Assembly (NCBI RefSeq): GCF_004344915.1 | Contig: NZ_SKFG01000016.1 | Location: 1 to 64,000, forward strand | Length of the DNA stretch: 64,000 nt | Reading direction: 5' to 3' | DNA from: Paenibacillus albiflavus | GTDB taxonomy: Bacteria; Bacillota; Bacilli; Paenibacillales; NBRC-103111 | In this document: in pieces, positions 54,168 through 63,277 of the stretch | Numbering within the stretch: position 1 is the first letter of the stretch | Layout of the letters: each line of letters begins with the position of its first letter | The notes under the pieces: model-generated | Database searches by the model: none | Seen by the model: only the letters and a program-made list of their open reading frames with translations | What the model was told of the DNA's origin: nothing | Translations under genes and position numbers: made by a program

Positions 54168-57100
54168 CTACTCAATCCACATGCCTACAGCTTGATCACC
54201 GAATGTGGCGTATTCCATATTGTCTTTTTTGCCAAATGACAGCTTTAACAGCAGAACATTATCCCATAGTAAGCTTTCGTTATTCGTGATGGCATGCTGA
54301 ATTTCTGGAGCTACATCCAGGACCAATTGAATTCGTTGTTCAATTGGCAGATCAAGTTTCTTGCGATAATCTTGAATAACCCTCACAACCTCACGAACGA
54401 GACCCTCTTGTTCCAGCTCTGGGGTAATTTCTGTATTCAGTGCTACTGCGAGATCATAGCCAGACGCGGATGCAAAGCCTTTTCTCGATTGCTTCTGAAC
54501 TAATAACTCATCGATTGTAATATGCAGGTTCTCGCCATCAGCAGCTGCTATCTCGACAAATCCTTGCTGCGATACTGCACGAGCTTGTTCTGGCGTAAGC
54601 TTCTGCAAGTAGCCTTGAATCAAACCTACATGCTTACCATATTTCGGCCCGCCAATCTTCAGATTCAGCTTAAAGGACAGTTCAACAAATTCACTATCAC
54701 TATGCACGATATGAATTTCTTTGACGTTCACTTCGTCCTTCACGATTGCACTATACGCTTCTAAGTCAAAATCATCATCCATGGATACGAACATTTCGGA
54801 CAATGGCTGACGTGTCTTAATCGCCACCTCATTCCGAATATTGCGCGCTAATTCAACCATATTACGAGTCGTTTCCATATCCTTCTCTAATTGCAAATCA
54901 ATTAAAGATTCATTTGCCATCGGATAATCCGTATGATGAACGCTGCCCTGACCACCCAAATTCTCAAATATTTCCTCGGAAATAAATGGCGCAAAAGGAG
55001 CGATAAGCTTGCTTAATGTCAATAATACTTCTTGCAATGTCTGATAAGCGGTGATTTTGTCAGCCGTCATCTCACTGCCCCAGAAGCGATCTCTGGATCT
55101 ACGGATGTACCAGTTGCTTAGCTCATCAACATAAGCTTCAATTAATTTGGCAGGATTCATGAAATCATACGTTTCAAGTCCTGTATGAACCGCTTTGATC
55201 GTCGAATGCAATCTCGATATGATCCAACGATCCAATTTATTCGTTTTAGGCAATTGCTCATGTTCATCCGGATTGAATGAATCAAGTGACGCATACAGCG
55301 CATAGAACGCATGTGTATTATGAAGGGTATCGATCACCTTCGACTTAGCTTCGGTAACGATCTGCTTGGAGAATCGTTTGCTATTCCATGGTGCACTATC
55401 TGCTAATAGCGACCAACGGAACGCATCCGTACCCAATTCCTCAATTATCTCCCAAGGGTCGATGACGTTCCCTTTGCTCTTGGACATTTTCTGACCGTTC
55501 TCATCTAGCACGTGACCTGTTGCTAATACAGATTTATAAGGCGTCTGCCCGTTATATAAAGTTGAAACCGCAAGCAAACTATAGAACCAGCCTCTTGTCT
55601 GATCAATACCTTCCACGATCATATCCGCAGGATATTGCTCTTGGAACAGCTCCTCGTTATCAAAAGGATGGTGATACTGTGCAAAAGGCATTGAACCGCT
55701 ATCGAACCATACGTCGATAACCTCAGATGTTCTTTCCATCGTTCCTGCACACTTCGGACATTTCAGCTTCACATCGTCTATATATGGCTTATGAAGCTCA
55801 AGATGATCCCCGATGTCTCCTACAGCATGATTTTTCAAATCAGCATAGCTGCTTGGCGCATACTCCGATTGGCAATCTTCACATGTCCAAATATTCAGCG
55901 GTGTTCCCCAGTATCGGTTACGACTAATATTCCAATCCACCAAATCCTCTAAGAACTTGCCAAAGCGACCTTCCTTCAGATGGGATGGGTACCAATCGAT
56001 TTCATTGTTATTCGCAATTAATTGATCCTTAACTGCTGTGGTCTCTATAAACCAGCTTTCCATTGCGTAATAAAGAAGTGGGGATTTGCAGCGCCAGCAG
56101 AATGGATAACTATGTTCATATTTTTGCTTCGAGAACAGAAGTCCGCGTTCAGCTAGCAGCTTAACAATATCAACATCACAGTCCTTAACGAATCGTCCAG
56201 CCAAATCTGTAACAACATCGGTATATTTACCTGCAGTATCTACTACGCTCAGCATACCAATACTGTTCTGTCTAGCTACTTTATAGTCATCTTCACCATG
56301 AGCAGGTGCGATATGCACGATCCCTGTACCGCTTGAATCACTGACAAAATCACCGGCAATGACAACATGCCCGCCTGGGACTGTTGCATAGCTGAATGGC
56401 GGCTCATAAGCCTTACCCACTAGCTCAGCACCAGTTAAAGTAGATTCAACTTCATAATCGCCTTTCATTACATCCTCGACAAGATTGCTTGCGATGATAA
56501 ATACTTCATTCTCCTGCTTCACACGGGAATACTCTAAATCTGGATTCACCGCTAGTGCGACGTTCGCAGGCAATGTCCAAGGTGTTGTCGTCCAAGCCAG
56601 TATGAACTCACTTGAATTTTTCAAGCGGAATTTCACAGTTGCACTTAGATCTTTGACATCTTCATAGCCTTGCGCCACTTCATGAGAGCTGAGCGTCGTT
56701 TGGCAGCAAGGACAATAAGGACTGACTCGATGTCCGCGATATAACAAGCCTTTACCATGAATGGTCGATAGAATGTTCCAGACGCTTTCGATATACTCAT
56801 TTTTCAATGTAATATAAGGGTTATCCAGATCTGTCCAGTAACCGATAGCTTCCGTTAGTTCTCTCCACTGCTTCTCGTATTCGAACACACTATCTTTGCA
56901 CTTGCGCACGAATTTCTCAACACCGTATTTCTCAATTTCCTGTTTGCCCGAAATGCCAAGCTGCTTCTCAACTCCGAGCTCTACAGGCAAGCCATGCGTA
57001 TCCCAGCCTGCTTTACGAATAACTTTGAAACCAGACATCGTTTTGTACCGACCGATAAAATCCTTAATTACCCTGCCAAGTACATGACCGATGTGGGGTA

Positions 57101-57254
57101 CGCCATTTGCAGTTGGAGGGCCTTCATAGAATACGAAAGCCGGGCTGTCTCCTCTTAAACGAATAGACTCTTTGAACGTATCTTTTTCTTTCCAGTTCTG
57201 CAGTACACGCAGCTCGCGTGCTCTTGCTTTTTCTTTGACATCAATCTTCTTCAT
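54168..57254 (-). CDS. ileS: Isoleucyl-tRNA synthetase, long (type 2) class
   Basis: Charges tRNA-Ile with isoleucine. The 1028 residues include the class I HIGH region GPPTANGVPHIGHVLG (residues 45-60), GWDTHGLPVE, the CP1 editing domain (LAWTTTPWTLPAN, HIAPAHGEDD), the KMSKS loop (Lys589 to Ser593) and a long C-terminal tRNA-binding domain. Length and the PTANGVPHIGH form match the eukaryote-like IleRS2 group (about 1030-1050 residues), not the 920-residue zinc-tailed IleRS1 of B. subtilis. ATG 57254 follows AAGGGG. It is preceded by a T-box leader. Confidence 0.96.
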   Translation of the reverse strand: MKKIDVKEKARARELRVLQNWKEKDTFKESIRLRGDSPAFVFYEGPPTANGVPHIGHVLGRVIKDFIGRYKTMSGFKVIRKAGWDTHGLPVELGVEKQLGISGKQEIEKYGVEKFVRKCKDSVFEYEKQWRELTEAIGYWTDLDNPYITLKNEYIESVWNILSTIHGKGLLYRGHRVSPYCPCCQTTLSSHEVAQGYEDVKDLSATVKFRLKNSSEFILAWTTTPWTLPANVALAVNPDLEYSRVKQENEVFIIASNLVEDVMKGDYEVESTLTGAELVGKAYEPPFSYATVPGGHVVIAGDFVSDSSGTGIVHIAPAHGEDDYKVARQNSIGMLSVVDTAGKYTDVVTDLAGRFVKDCDVDIVKLLAERGLLFSKQKYEHSYPFCWRCKSPLLYYAMESWFIETTAVKDQLIANNNEIDWYPSHLKEGRFGKFLEDLVDWNISRNRYWGTPLNIWTCEDCQSEYAPSSYADLKNHAVGDIGDHLELHKPYIDDVKLKCPKCAGTMERTSEVIDVWFDSGSMPFAQYHHPFDNEELFQEQYPADMIVEGIDQTRGWFYSLLAVSTLYNGQTPYKSVLATGHVLDENGQKMSKSKGNVIDPWEIIEELGTDAFRWSLLADSAPWNSKRFSKQIVTEAKSKVIDTLHNTHAFYALYASLDSFNPDEHEQLPKTNKLDRWIISRLHSTIKAVHTGLETYDFMNPAKLIEAYVDELSNWYIRRSRDRFWGSEMTADKITAYQTLQEVLLTLSKLIAPFAPFISEEIFENLGGQGSVHHTDYPMANESLIDLQLEKDMETTRNMVELARNIRNEVAIKTRQPLSEMFVSMDDDFDLEAYSAIVKDEVNVKEIHIVHSDSEFVELSFKLNLKIGGPKYGKHVGLIQGYLQKLTPEQARAVSQQGFVEIAAADGENLHITIDELLVQKQSRKGFASASGYDLAVALNTEITPELEQEGLVREVVRVIQDYRKKLDLPIEQRIQLVLDVAPEIQHAITNNESLLWDNVLLLKLSFGKKDNMEYATFGDQAVGMWIE

Positions 57255-57320
57255 CGATTCCAACCCCTTATCACAATATTCATCTTCAAAAGCCAAGAAA
57301 AAACAGACCAATAAAACACA

Positions 57321-57590
57321 AAAAAACCCGCCCCAATATGGGACGAGTTATTACTCGCGTTACCACCCAAATTCCACAATCATAAGGTCATTGCCCTATG
57401 ATCATAGCACTCCATCAACGTACCATCATACGTGTTCCTTGTAACGGTGGAATTCCGACTAGGCTTACTGATCACAATCAATGTTCAGCTTTGTTTCTCA
57501 GAGATGATTTTGGGCTGTTACCTGAACGCTGGCTTTCAGCAATGCACCAGCTCTCTGAAGATCAGATCTACAACTTACTCGTTCTCGTCA
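57321..57590 (-). ncRNA. T-box riboswitch controlling ileS
   Basis: On the minus strand: a stem I region from about 57590 with GAGAGCTGG and TGCATTGCTGAAAGCCAGC, a likely specifier ATC near 57503-57508 (isoleucine codon), the antiterminator T-box TGGGTGGTAACGCG (57370-57355), and a terminator (GTCCC/GGGGCGGG) followed by T residues at 57327-57321. Uncharged tRNA-Ile would stabilise the antiterminator and let ileS be transcribed. Specifier position is by eye. Confidence 0.9.
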
Positions 57591-57619
57591 TCAAATTTAT
57601 CAAGTTGTTAATTATTGAT

Positions 57620-57649
57620 TTTATAACATACATATGATCGGGCTGTCAA
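57620..57649 (-). promoter_or_regulatory. ileS promoter
   Basis: Minus-strand TTGACA (57649-57644), 18 bases, TATAAA (57625-57620). The -35 box overlaps the SulP stop codon. There is no terminator between the SulP gene and ileS. Confidence 0.7.
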
Positions 57650-59376
57650 GAAGTTGAACGCTTTGGTTCTATATACGATAATTTTGTACACTCTCGGAAA
57701 GCAAAATGCTTGCAGCCCAAGCATTTATTCTGATCCAATTGGAACAGCGCATAATCAATCGCATCGCCCGTATGTTCGAACAAATGCTCCTCACCAATCA
57801 GTGTATACAAACCTGTTTTCTTTAATACCTCTAGTGGCTGCGGTTGAACCCCTGACATCAGAAGGATCCCACCATGTTTCTGAAAATCCTTAACGAGACT
57901 AGTTAGATTAGCCTCACCTGTTGTATCCATAAAAGGTACTTTGCCCATGCGCAGCAGCAGAACCTTAGGTCGTTTATGAATCGTATCCATAATCGATTGC
58001 TCAAACATACTCGCCGCACCAAAAAACAAGGGTCCTTCAATCGCGTAAATACCGAATTGCGGACAATCATGACCTTCTGTTACCATATGAGATTTCATTT
58101 TCTCATGTTTTGTGTCAGGATCAGGCAGTACCTTGGCTACTCGCATTACATCACTCATGCGTTTAACGAACAAGATAACAGCTAGAATTAAGCCTACTTC
58201 AACAGCGGTAGTCAAGTTTGTAAATACCGTTAACACAAACGTTATGAGAAGTACGAGCGAATCCGTCGTCTTGGTTTTTAACACATGAGCAAATTGCTTA
58301 CGTTCACTCATGTTCCAGGCAACGAGCATTAGAATTGGAGCCATGCTTGCCAAAGGAATTCCTGATGCATAGGGTGCAAACAAAATAAGCACCAGAAGAA
58401 CGACGATACCGTGTATGATACCAGACATCGGTGACACCGCACCGTTTCGGATGTTAGTTGCCGTCCTTGCTATCGCGCCAGTTGCGGGAATACCGCCAAA
58501 GAGTGGTGTTACCATATTCGCAATCCCTTGTCCGATCAGCTCCCGATTACTATTATGCCGACTCCCTGTCATGCCATCTGCAACAACAGCCGATAGCAAA
58601 GATTCAATACCTCCGAGCATCGCGATAATAAATGCAGGGCGAATCATGACCTCAATCCGTTCCCATGTGATTTCTGGAAAATGAAATTGCGGCAAGGTGC
58701 TTGGAATGGCCCCGAAGGACGATCCAATCGTAGCAACTTCTCCTTGGAAGAACAGAGCCGCAACAATAGTGGATACTAGCAGTCCTAACAGAGAACCTGG
58801 AACTTTCGGTAGAAATCTTGGTGTAAGCAAGATGACAACTAAACAAATCAAGGCCGTAACGACGCTATAAATATTCGTTGTTCCCAGATGCATCACAATC
58901 TCTTTCATGTTAGGCAAGAAATTTTCGTGTTTCTCAATTCCACTTAGTCCTAAGAAATTGGCAATTTGTCCGCTGAAAATAATAACTGCTATACCAGCAG
59001 TGAATCCGATCGTTACAGGACGAGGAATAAACTTAATCAATACGCCAAGCTTGAATACGCCCATCAGAACAAGCATTATTCCTGCCAAGAATCCAGCAAT
59101 CAGTAAGTTCTCGTAACCATATTGATTGACGATAGCAAAAAGGATCGGAATGAATGCCCCCGTTGGGCCGCCAATTTGAAATTTAGAGCCCCCTAATAAA
59201 GAAATAAGAATACCCGCTACGATTGTCGTATAAATCCCATATTCAGGCTTAACTCCTGCGGCAATAGCAAAAGCCATCCCTAATGGAATGGCAATAATAC
59301 CGACGATTAAACCCGAAATGAGATCTTTACGAAAAGCAGCCGCATGGTAATGTTCAAATCTTCCTGCCCACTTCAT
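57646..59376 (-). CDS. SulP-family anion transporter with STAS domain and Cys-rich tail
   Basis: A 576-residue transporter: about 12-14 membrane segments with IAIPLGMAFAIAAGVKPEYG and GGPTGAFIPI (SulP signature), then a cytoplasmic STAS domain (GIYAIEGPLFFGAASMFEQ, MGKVPFMDTTGEANL). SulP proteins move sulfate, bicarbonate or other anions; the substrate is not known here. The last 25 residues add an unusual CLGCKHFAFREC cluster. It starts at ATG 59376, has its own promoter with an ArsR-like operator, and lies downstream of arsR. Confidence 0.92.
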   Translation of the reverse strand: MKWAGRFEHYHAAAFRKDLISGLIVGIIAIPLGMAFAIAAGVKPEYGIYTTIVAGILISLLGGSKFQIGGPTGAFIPILFAIVNQYGYENLLIAGFLAGIMLVLMGVFKLGVLIKFIPRPVTIGFTAGIAVIIFSGQIANFLGLSGIEKHENFLPNMKEIVMHLGTTNIYSVVTALICLVVILLTPRFLPKVPGSLLGLLVSTIVAALFFQGEVATIGSSFGAIPSTLPQFHFPEITWERIEVMIRPAFIIAMLGGIESLLSAVVADGMTGSRHNSNRELIGQGIANMVTPLFGGIPATGAIARTATNIRNGAVSPMSGIIHGIVVLLVLILFAPYASGIPLASMAPILMLVAWNMSERKQFAHVLKTKTTDSLVLLITFVLTVFTNLTTAVEVGLILAVILFVKRMSDVMRVAKVLPDPDTKHEKMKSHMVTEGHDCPQFGIYAIEGPLFFGAASMFEQSIMDTIHKRPKVLLLRMGKVPFMDTTGEANLTSLVKDFQKHGGILLMSGVQPQPLEVLKKTGLYTLIGEEHLFEHTGDAIDYALFQLDQNKCLGCKHFAFRECTKLSYIEPKRSTS

Positions 59377-59390
59377 CTTTATACCTTCTT

Positions 59391-59451
59391 TTATTCATAT
59401 ATTTGATTATTTGAATATATAAAATGTACTCCGCCCTCTCGGCAAAGTCAA
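59391..59451 (-). promoter_or_regulatory. SulP gene promoter with ArsR-like operator
   Basis: Minus-strand TTGACT (59451-59446), 17 bases, TACATT (59428-59423). An imperfect inverted repeat with TATTCA.ATA and TAT.TGAATA arms (59392-59417) lies at the expected start site. Its TGAATATAT half-site recurs at arsR and at the monooxygenase promoter. Confidence 0.6.
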
Positions 59452-59493
59452 TTGCTAAATTTACGAAGAAAAAAAACACTTGTTATTCAAACG

Positions 59494-59540
59494 CAAAAAA
59501 CAAGGTGATCCTTAGTAACGCCTCATGGATGCCCTTGTTT
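59494..59540 (-). terminator. Terminator after arsR
   Basis: AAACAAGG..GGATCC-type arms pair (ACAAGG with CCTTGT, GGAT with ATCC) and a T-run follows on the minus strand, just past the arsR stop. It separates arsR from the SulP gene. Confidence 0.65.
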
Positions 59541-59545
59541 TACAT

Positions 59546-59875
59546 TTAAGACTCTTGTCTGATTACCTCTAGGATGGAGATAGCATCAACAAGATGATTG
59601 TCGAATATTTGCTTCGTCACAGCTAGCAGGTCCTTAATCAGAGGATCGCGCAATGAATAAATAACGGAAGTACCTTCTTTTACACAACTGACCACATTCT
59701 TATTTCGTAAAACCGATAATTGCTGTGATACCGCGGAACCTTCAGAACCTAGAATGCTCTGAATTTCGTTAACGTTCTTATCTCCTTCACAAAGAACCTC
59801 AAGAATTCGAATTCTCATCGGATGCGCCAACGCTTTATAAAAATCAGCTTTAAACTGTTGGATATTGTTATTCAT
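59546..59875 (-). CDS. ArsR/SmtB-family repressor
   Basis: A 109-residue winged-helix protein: DFYKALAHPMRIRILEVLCE, helix-turn-helix SEGSAVSQQLSVLRNKNVV, wing KEGTSVIYSLRD. It lacks the ELCVCDL metal site; its only cysteines are in EVLCEGD and VVSCVKEG, so a thiol or redox signal is possible (inference). ATG 59875 follows GAAGGAG; upstream in-frame codons contain promoter sequence. It precedes the SulP gene, its likely target, and its own promoter holds two TGAATATA half-sites. Confidence 0.9.
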   Translation of the reverse strand: MNNNIQQFKADFYKALAHPMRIRILEVLCEGDKNVNEIQSILGSEGSAVSQQLSVLRNKNVVSCVKEGTSVIYSLRDPLIKDLLAVTKQIFDNHLVDAISILEVIRQES

Positions 59876-59894
59876 CGCGTACGCTCCTTCAATC

Positions 59895-59923
59895 ATTATA
59901 CTTTTGAATATATGAATATAATA
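59895..59923 (-). promoter_or_regulatory. arsR promoter with two half-sites
   Basis: A TATAAT box (59900-59895, minus) is preceded by the direct repeat TGAATATATGAATATA (59905-59920 as read on plus). Fits autorepression. Confidence 0.55.
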
Positions 59924-59961
59924 CCACAACTCCGTTTAAATATCGTGCAAACCCGTTACGC

Positions 59962-60090
59962 AAAAAAAAGGAGGACCTTGCCAACGGGGCAGGTCCTCAA
60001 GGTTTTATATTAAAAGGGGGTCTTGTTTATTATATTACGCCATGAACATTATGGTACCATAACAGGAATATTTCATTTGTGAGACAAATT
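59962..60090 (+). repeat. Dispersed repeat, copy C (full length)
   Basis: Hairpin end GGAGGACCTTGCCAACGGGG with CAGGTCCTC, then AAAAGGGGGTCTTG, TATATTACGCCATGAACAT, the palindrome TTATGGTACCATAA, AGGAATATTTCATTTGTG and the ATTTGT/ACAAAT hairpin. Its distal end overlaps the last codons of the gene ending at 60073. Read on the minus strand it ends in a stem plus T-run, so it can terminate that gene. Confidence 0.85.
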
Positions 60091-61704
60091 ACTTGCAGAT
60101 GTGTACAAATACTTGCCATCAGCTGATACGAATCGAGACCCGGTTATAACTAAAGTTCCTAAATCATAATTTACTTCCACTCTGGTATCAACATCGAAAA
60201 TTCTGAGCGTATGTTCGCTATCATCACCTTCTAATCTAACGATACGATGTGAGTTTGGAATCCACATTTCCCATGGCTTATTCAGTATACCTTCATATGA
60301 AATGATGCGCCGCTCACCTTCGTATATGCCGCCTGAATAGATTCGATATTGCCCATCGTCCGAAGGGACAAAACCAGCCTGATAAATAGGCGGAATAATT
60401 TCAGTTTTAGGCGGTTCCCACTTAATCAGTTTTTTCATATTCCAATTATACCGATACCGAACTTCTCCATCCTCTGGTTTCAATGCATTTACAAATAAAT
60501 ATACATCCTTGCCATCATCAATAAATGGGTGTAGATTAGATTCTTGCATTGAGGGATAAGGAATTCGTCCATTGATCACTTGGCTGAGGGTTGTAATTTG
60601 ACGAGTTGCAAGCTCAACAATCGTTAAATCTAATTTCTTACCCTCTTGCGGTTCCTTAGGCCCTGTAATCATAATAATAAACCTATTATCCTTGGAAAAT
60701 GAAGCTCGGTGTACGTAATCTTTCAATTGGAATTGAACAGCGGTATCAATAGTTGGCAACTGTGACTTAAGAGCAGCTTCATTGTCATAAAAAAATCCAC
60801 GATGATCTGCAACAAACGACCCGCTTCCTCTGTAATCCTTGGTTAATTGAACTTCAAGTGGATAATCCTCATACGTACCCATCGTTGTGTCATAAAGACT
60901 GTATACGGATGATGTCATACGGTCACATCCACAGTAGTCGATTACTCTAGAGAGCATTACATAACGACCATCACGATCCACACTTTGAATCAGATAAGGA
61001 ATTTCAAAAGATGTTAACGGCTTCATCTTACTCGGCTCATCTATTGCTACTTGCCACCATTGATTAGGTTCAGCAACGTTTCCAATAAATCGATGAAACT
61101 GAAGCATTTGACCATCATAAGTCATAGCCCCATTCAAATCAAAATAATACATATCCTTGACGTTAGGGATCACTTCTTCTTGAGATACCCGAAACTTAAC
61201 ATGAAGTTGATAATCATTTGACCAGTGTAATAGCAGTTTGGGATATATCTGCATTGCATCACTAGTATCTATTTTCTTAAGCGACTGTTCAACAGAAACA
61301 CGATTCATTCGATTTTTGAAAAAAATCGTAATGGATTCATCACGATTAGGAACAATGACAGACAATGAATCCTTTATCATTCTTGGTTCAGAATCCAATC
61401 GAATCAGTGCTTCTGTATCCTCAGGCCAATCAGTTATAATTGGCTCTTCCTTCACTTCCACGGCAAATGCTTGTTGCTCTTCTATCGTTACTTCTGGAAA
61501 GGGAGTTGGACTTGGGCTACTCGATGGTTTCAGTGGTGGAGAACTAGGAAACATAGTTGAGGTTTCAGAACCAATAGGGATTAAAGTTGGTGCGGGAACT
61601 GAACTAACATGATTCATCGAACTAAACCATAACGTTCCTGCAATTATGGCACCTACGACAACAAGCAAAATAATGATTCCACTAAAATTGTGCCGCTTAT
61701 TCAC
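60073..61704 (-). CDS. Membrane-anchored protein with Big_5-like domain and beta-propeller-like region
   Basis: A 543-residue protein with an N-terminal membrane anchor (FSGIIILLVVVGAIIAGTL), a Ser/Pro linker (SSPPLKPSSSPSPTPFPE), a SbsA Ig-like (Big_5) stretch (ESITIFFKNRMNRVSVEQSL), then repeated beta-rich blocks (LIQSVDRDGRYVMLSRVI, RASFSKDNRFIIMITGP, GFVPSDDGQYRIYSGG, RFVSADGKYLYTSAS) like a WD40/TolB propeller. No enzymatic motif is seen; a surface-binding role is a guess. GTG 61704 is chosen because AAGGGG lies nine bases upstream. The last five codons lie inside repeat copy C. Confidence 0.72.
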   Translation of the reverse strand: MNKRHNFSGIIILLVVVGAIIAGTLWFSSMNHVSSVPAPTLIPIGSETSTMFPSSPPLKPSSSPSPTPFPEVTIEEQQAFAVEVKEEPIITDWPEDTEALIRLDSEPRMIKDSLSVIVPNRDESITIFFKNRMNRVSVEQSLKKIDTSDAMQIYPKLLLHWSNDYQLHVKFRVSQEEVIPNVKDMYYFDLNGAMTYDGQMLQFHRFIGNVAEPNQWWQVAIDEPSKMKPLTSFEIPYLIQSVDRDGRYVMLSRVIDYCGCDRMTSSVYSLYDTTMGTYEDYPLEVQLTKDYRGSGSFVADHRGFFYDNEAALKSQLPTIDTAVQFQLKDYVHRASFSKDNRFIIMITGPKEPQEGKKLDLTIVELATRQITTLSQVINGRIPYPSMQESNLHPFIDDGKDVYLFVNALKPEDGEVRYRYNWNMKKLIKWEPPKTEIIPPIYQAGFVPSDDGQYRIYSGGIYEGERRIISYEGILNKPWEMWIPNSHRIVRLEGDDSEHTLRIFDVDTRVEVNYDLGTLVITGSRFVSADGKYLYTSASNLSHK

Positions 61705-61787
61705 CTTCTCATACCCCTTCAACAGAAATTTGAAATATATCCCAATTATATAGACGAGAATAGCATAATAAAGTTGTATGCCTGCAC

Positions 61788-61920
61788 AAAAAAAAGGAGG
61801 ACCTTGCCAACGGGGCAGGTCCTCAAGGGTATATATTAAAAAAGGGGGTCTTGCCTATTATATTACCCGATGAACATTATAGGACTATAACAGGAATATT
61901 TCATTTGTGATACAAATTAC
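61788..61920 (+). repeat. Dispersed repeat, copy D (full length)
   Basis: Same structure as copy C, with the central palindrome changed to TTATAGGACTATAA (both arms changed together), and ATTTGTATCACAAAT for the distal hairpin. It lies directly downstream of the minus-strand gene ending at 61940. Confidence 0.85.
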
Positions 61921-61939
61921 AAGCAATAAGAAAATAGGA

Positions 61940-62662
61940 TTAACGATATGACTGTAGATCTGTACCATTCCAATAGCGCTCGTCATATACCGAGAAAGGT
62001 ACATCGTCCTCCTTCATTTTTATCAAATAGCCAATAATTAAATCTTCTATGGATTTAGACTCTAACTCCTCTGTTTCAAACTCACCATTTATTAATAATT
62101 CTGAATTATGAGGAAGGGTTTTGTTAATATTCATCTTTAATTTACTTTCCTCTATCCTGCTTAGTATATGTTGATTTAAAAACGGTTGTATCCATTCGAT
62201 CAAATAATCCTTATCTCCAGAATTAATAAACTTGGATTCATAAACTAATTTCTTGTCAGCCTCATTATAGTTTAATTGAGTATCCCCAATTTTTATTACT
62301 ATGCCTGCTTGAGTCAAGCTTCGAAACGCGGCAAGAACAGATCCATCTTTAGCTTTAATATAATATAGAACTGCAGGATTATTAGCTATTGGGGGATTAT
62401 CCTTTGCTTCAATTCTTACTTTCCACACCTTGATATCTGTCTTCTCCTCCTCGGAATAAGCATACATCGATGTGGTTTCCGCATTGAATCGAGTCCATAG
62501 CCTTACTTCCTTATATCCCTCATTTAATGCTTGTTCCATTGCAATACTTTCTGCTTCTTCTTTAGGAATCATTATGTTGCTTGATTTATGAATATTGCTT
62601 ATTATAATCAACCCGAACATATACAATGCGGTTATAAGCCAAATCAGATAAACTCTTCTCAC
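61940..62662 (-). CDS. Hypothetical membrane-anchored protein
   Basis: A 240-residue protein with an N-terminal membrane segment (VYLIWLITALYMFGLIIISNI) and an extracytoplasmic region that starts with PKEEAESIAMEQALNEGYKE and contains VWKVRIEAKDNPP, a PepSY-like or YpmB-like pattern (weak). No catalytic motif. GTG 62662 follows AAGGGG; the longer open frame starts beyond that site. It is divergent from the YdjM-like gene and ends beside repeat copy D. Function unknown. Confidence 0.68.
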   Translation of the reverse strand: MRRVYLIWLITALYMFGLIIISNIHKSSNIMIPKEEAESIAMEQALNEGYKEVRLWTRFNAETTSMYAYSEEEKTDIKVWKVRIEAKDNPPIANNPAVLYYIKAKDGSVLAAFRSLTQAGIVIKIGDTQLNYNEADKKLVYESKFINSGDKDYLIEWIQPFLNQHILSRIEESKLKMNINKTLPHNSELLINGEFETEELESKSIEDLIIGYLIKMKEDDVPFSVYDERYWNGTDLQSYR

Positions 62663-62777
62663 ACAATCGCCCCTTAAATATGATCTCACACTATAAATAC
62701 GATCATATGTTTGCTATAATTAGCATCTGCATAATACACAAATACTGCTTAGATTAGAAATTGGAGTAGATCATCTT

Positions 62778-63266
62778 ATGTTACAGAAAACACACAGTCT
62801 CGCAGGTTTATTAGCAGCGGAGAGCGTCGTCCTATATTTTAACGAACCTCTCATCTCTTGGGAATCCGCTGCACTTCTTATGATCGGATGTCTGGCCGGA
62901 CCGCTTGCGGACATTGATAAGCCTGGATCGACGATTGCTAGAATCTTTTTCCCAGTATCGGCTTTATTACGATTTCTCAAAATCCGTCATCGTACACTAA
63001 CACATTCACTAATCTGTATATTAGGGCTGTATTTTTTGCTATTACCGTTACCCCAAACTTATTTATGGGCCAGCTTACTAGCCTATGCATCACACACCCT
63101 GCTGGATCTATTTAACGAACAAGGTGTCGCGCTGCTTTGGCCGCTTAGAATGAAATTCCGATTAATTCCTAAGTTTCTTGCTGTTAAAACAGGCTCAGTG
63201 ACGGAAAGATTAATTCAAATCTTCCTTCTGGTCAGCATAGTTCTGCTCCCCATCATTATTCGTTAA
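62778..63266 (+). CDS. YdjM-like membrane-bound metal-dependent hydrolase (DUF457)
   Basis: A 162-residue membrane protein with four or so membrane segments and the conserved polar motifs KTHSLAG at the N-terminus, GPLADIDKPGS, HRTLTHS and ASHTLLDLFNEQGVALLWP. These His/Asp residues define the YdjM/YfhO-adjacent DUF457 family of putative membrane metal-dependent hydrolases (YdjM of E. coli is LexA-regulated). It starts at ATG 62778; the nearest purine-rich site is TTGGAG. Substrate unknown. Confidence 0.85.
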   Translation: MLQKTHSLAGLLAAESVVLYFNEPLISWESAALLMIGCLAGPLADIDKPGSTIARIFFPVSALLRFLKIRHRTLTHSLICILGLYFLLLPLPQTYLWASLLAYASHTLLDLFNEQGVALLWPLRMKFRLIPKFLAVKTGSVTERLIQIFLLVSIVLLPIIIR

Positions 63267-63277
63267 CACTATAATAT

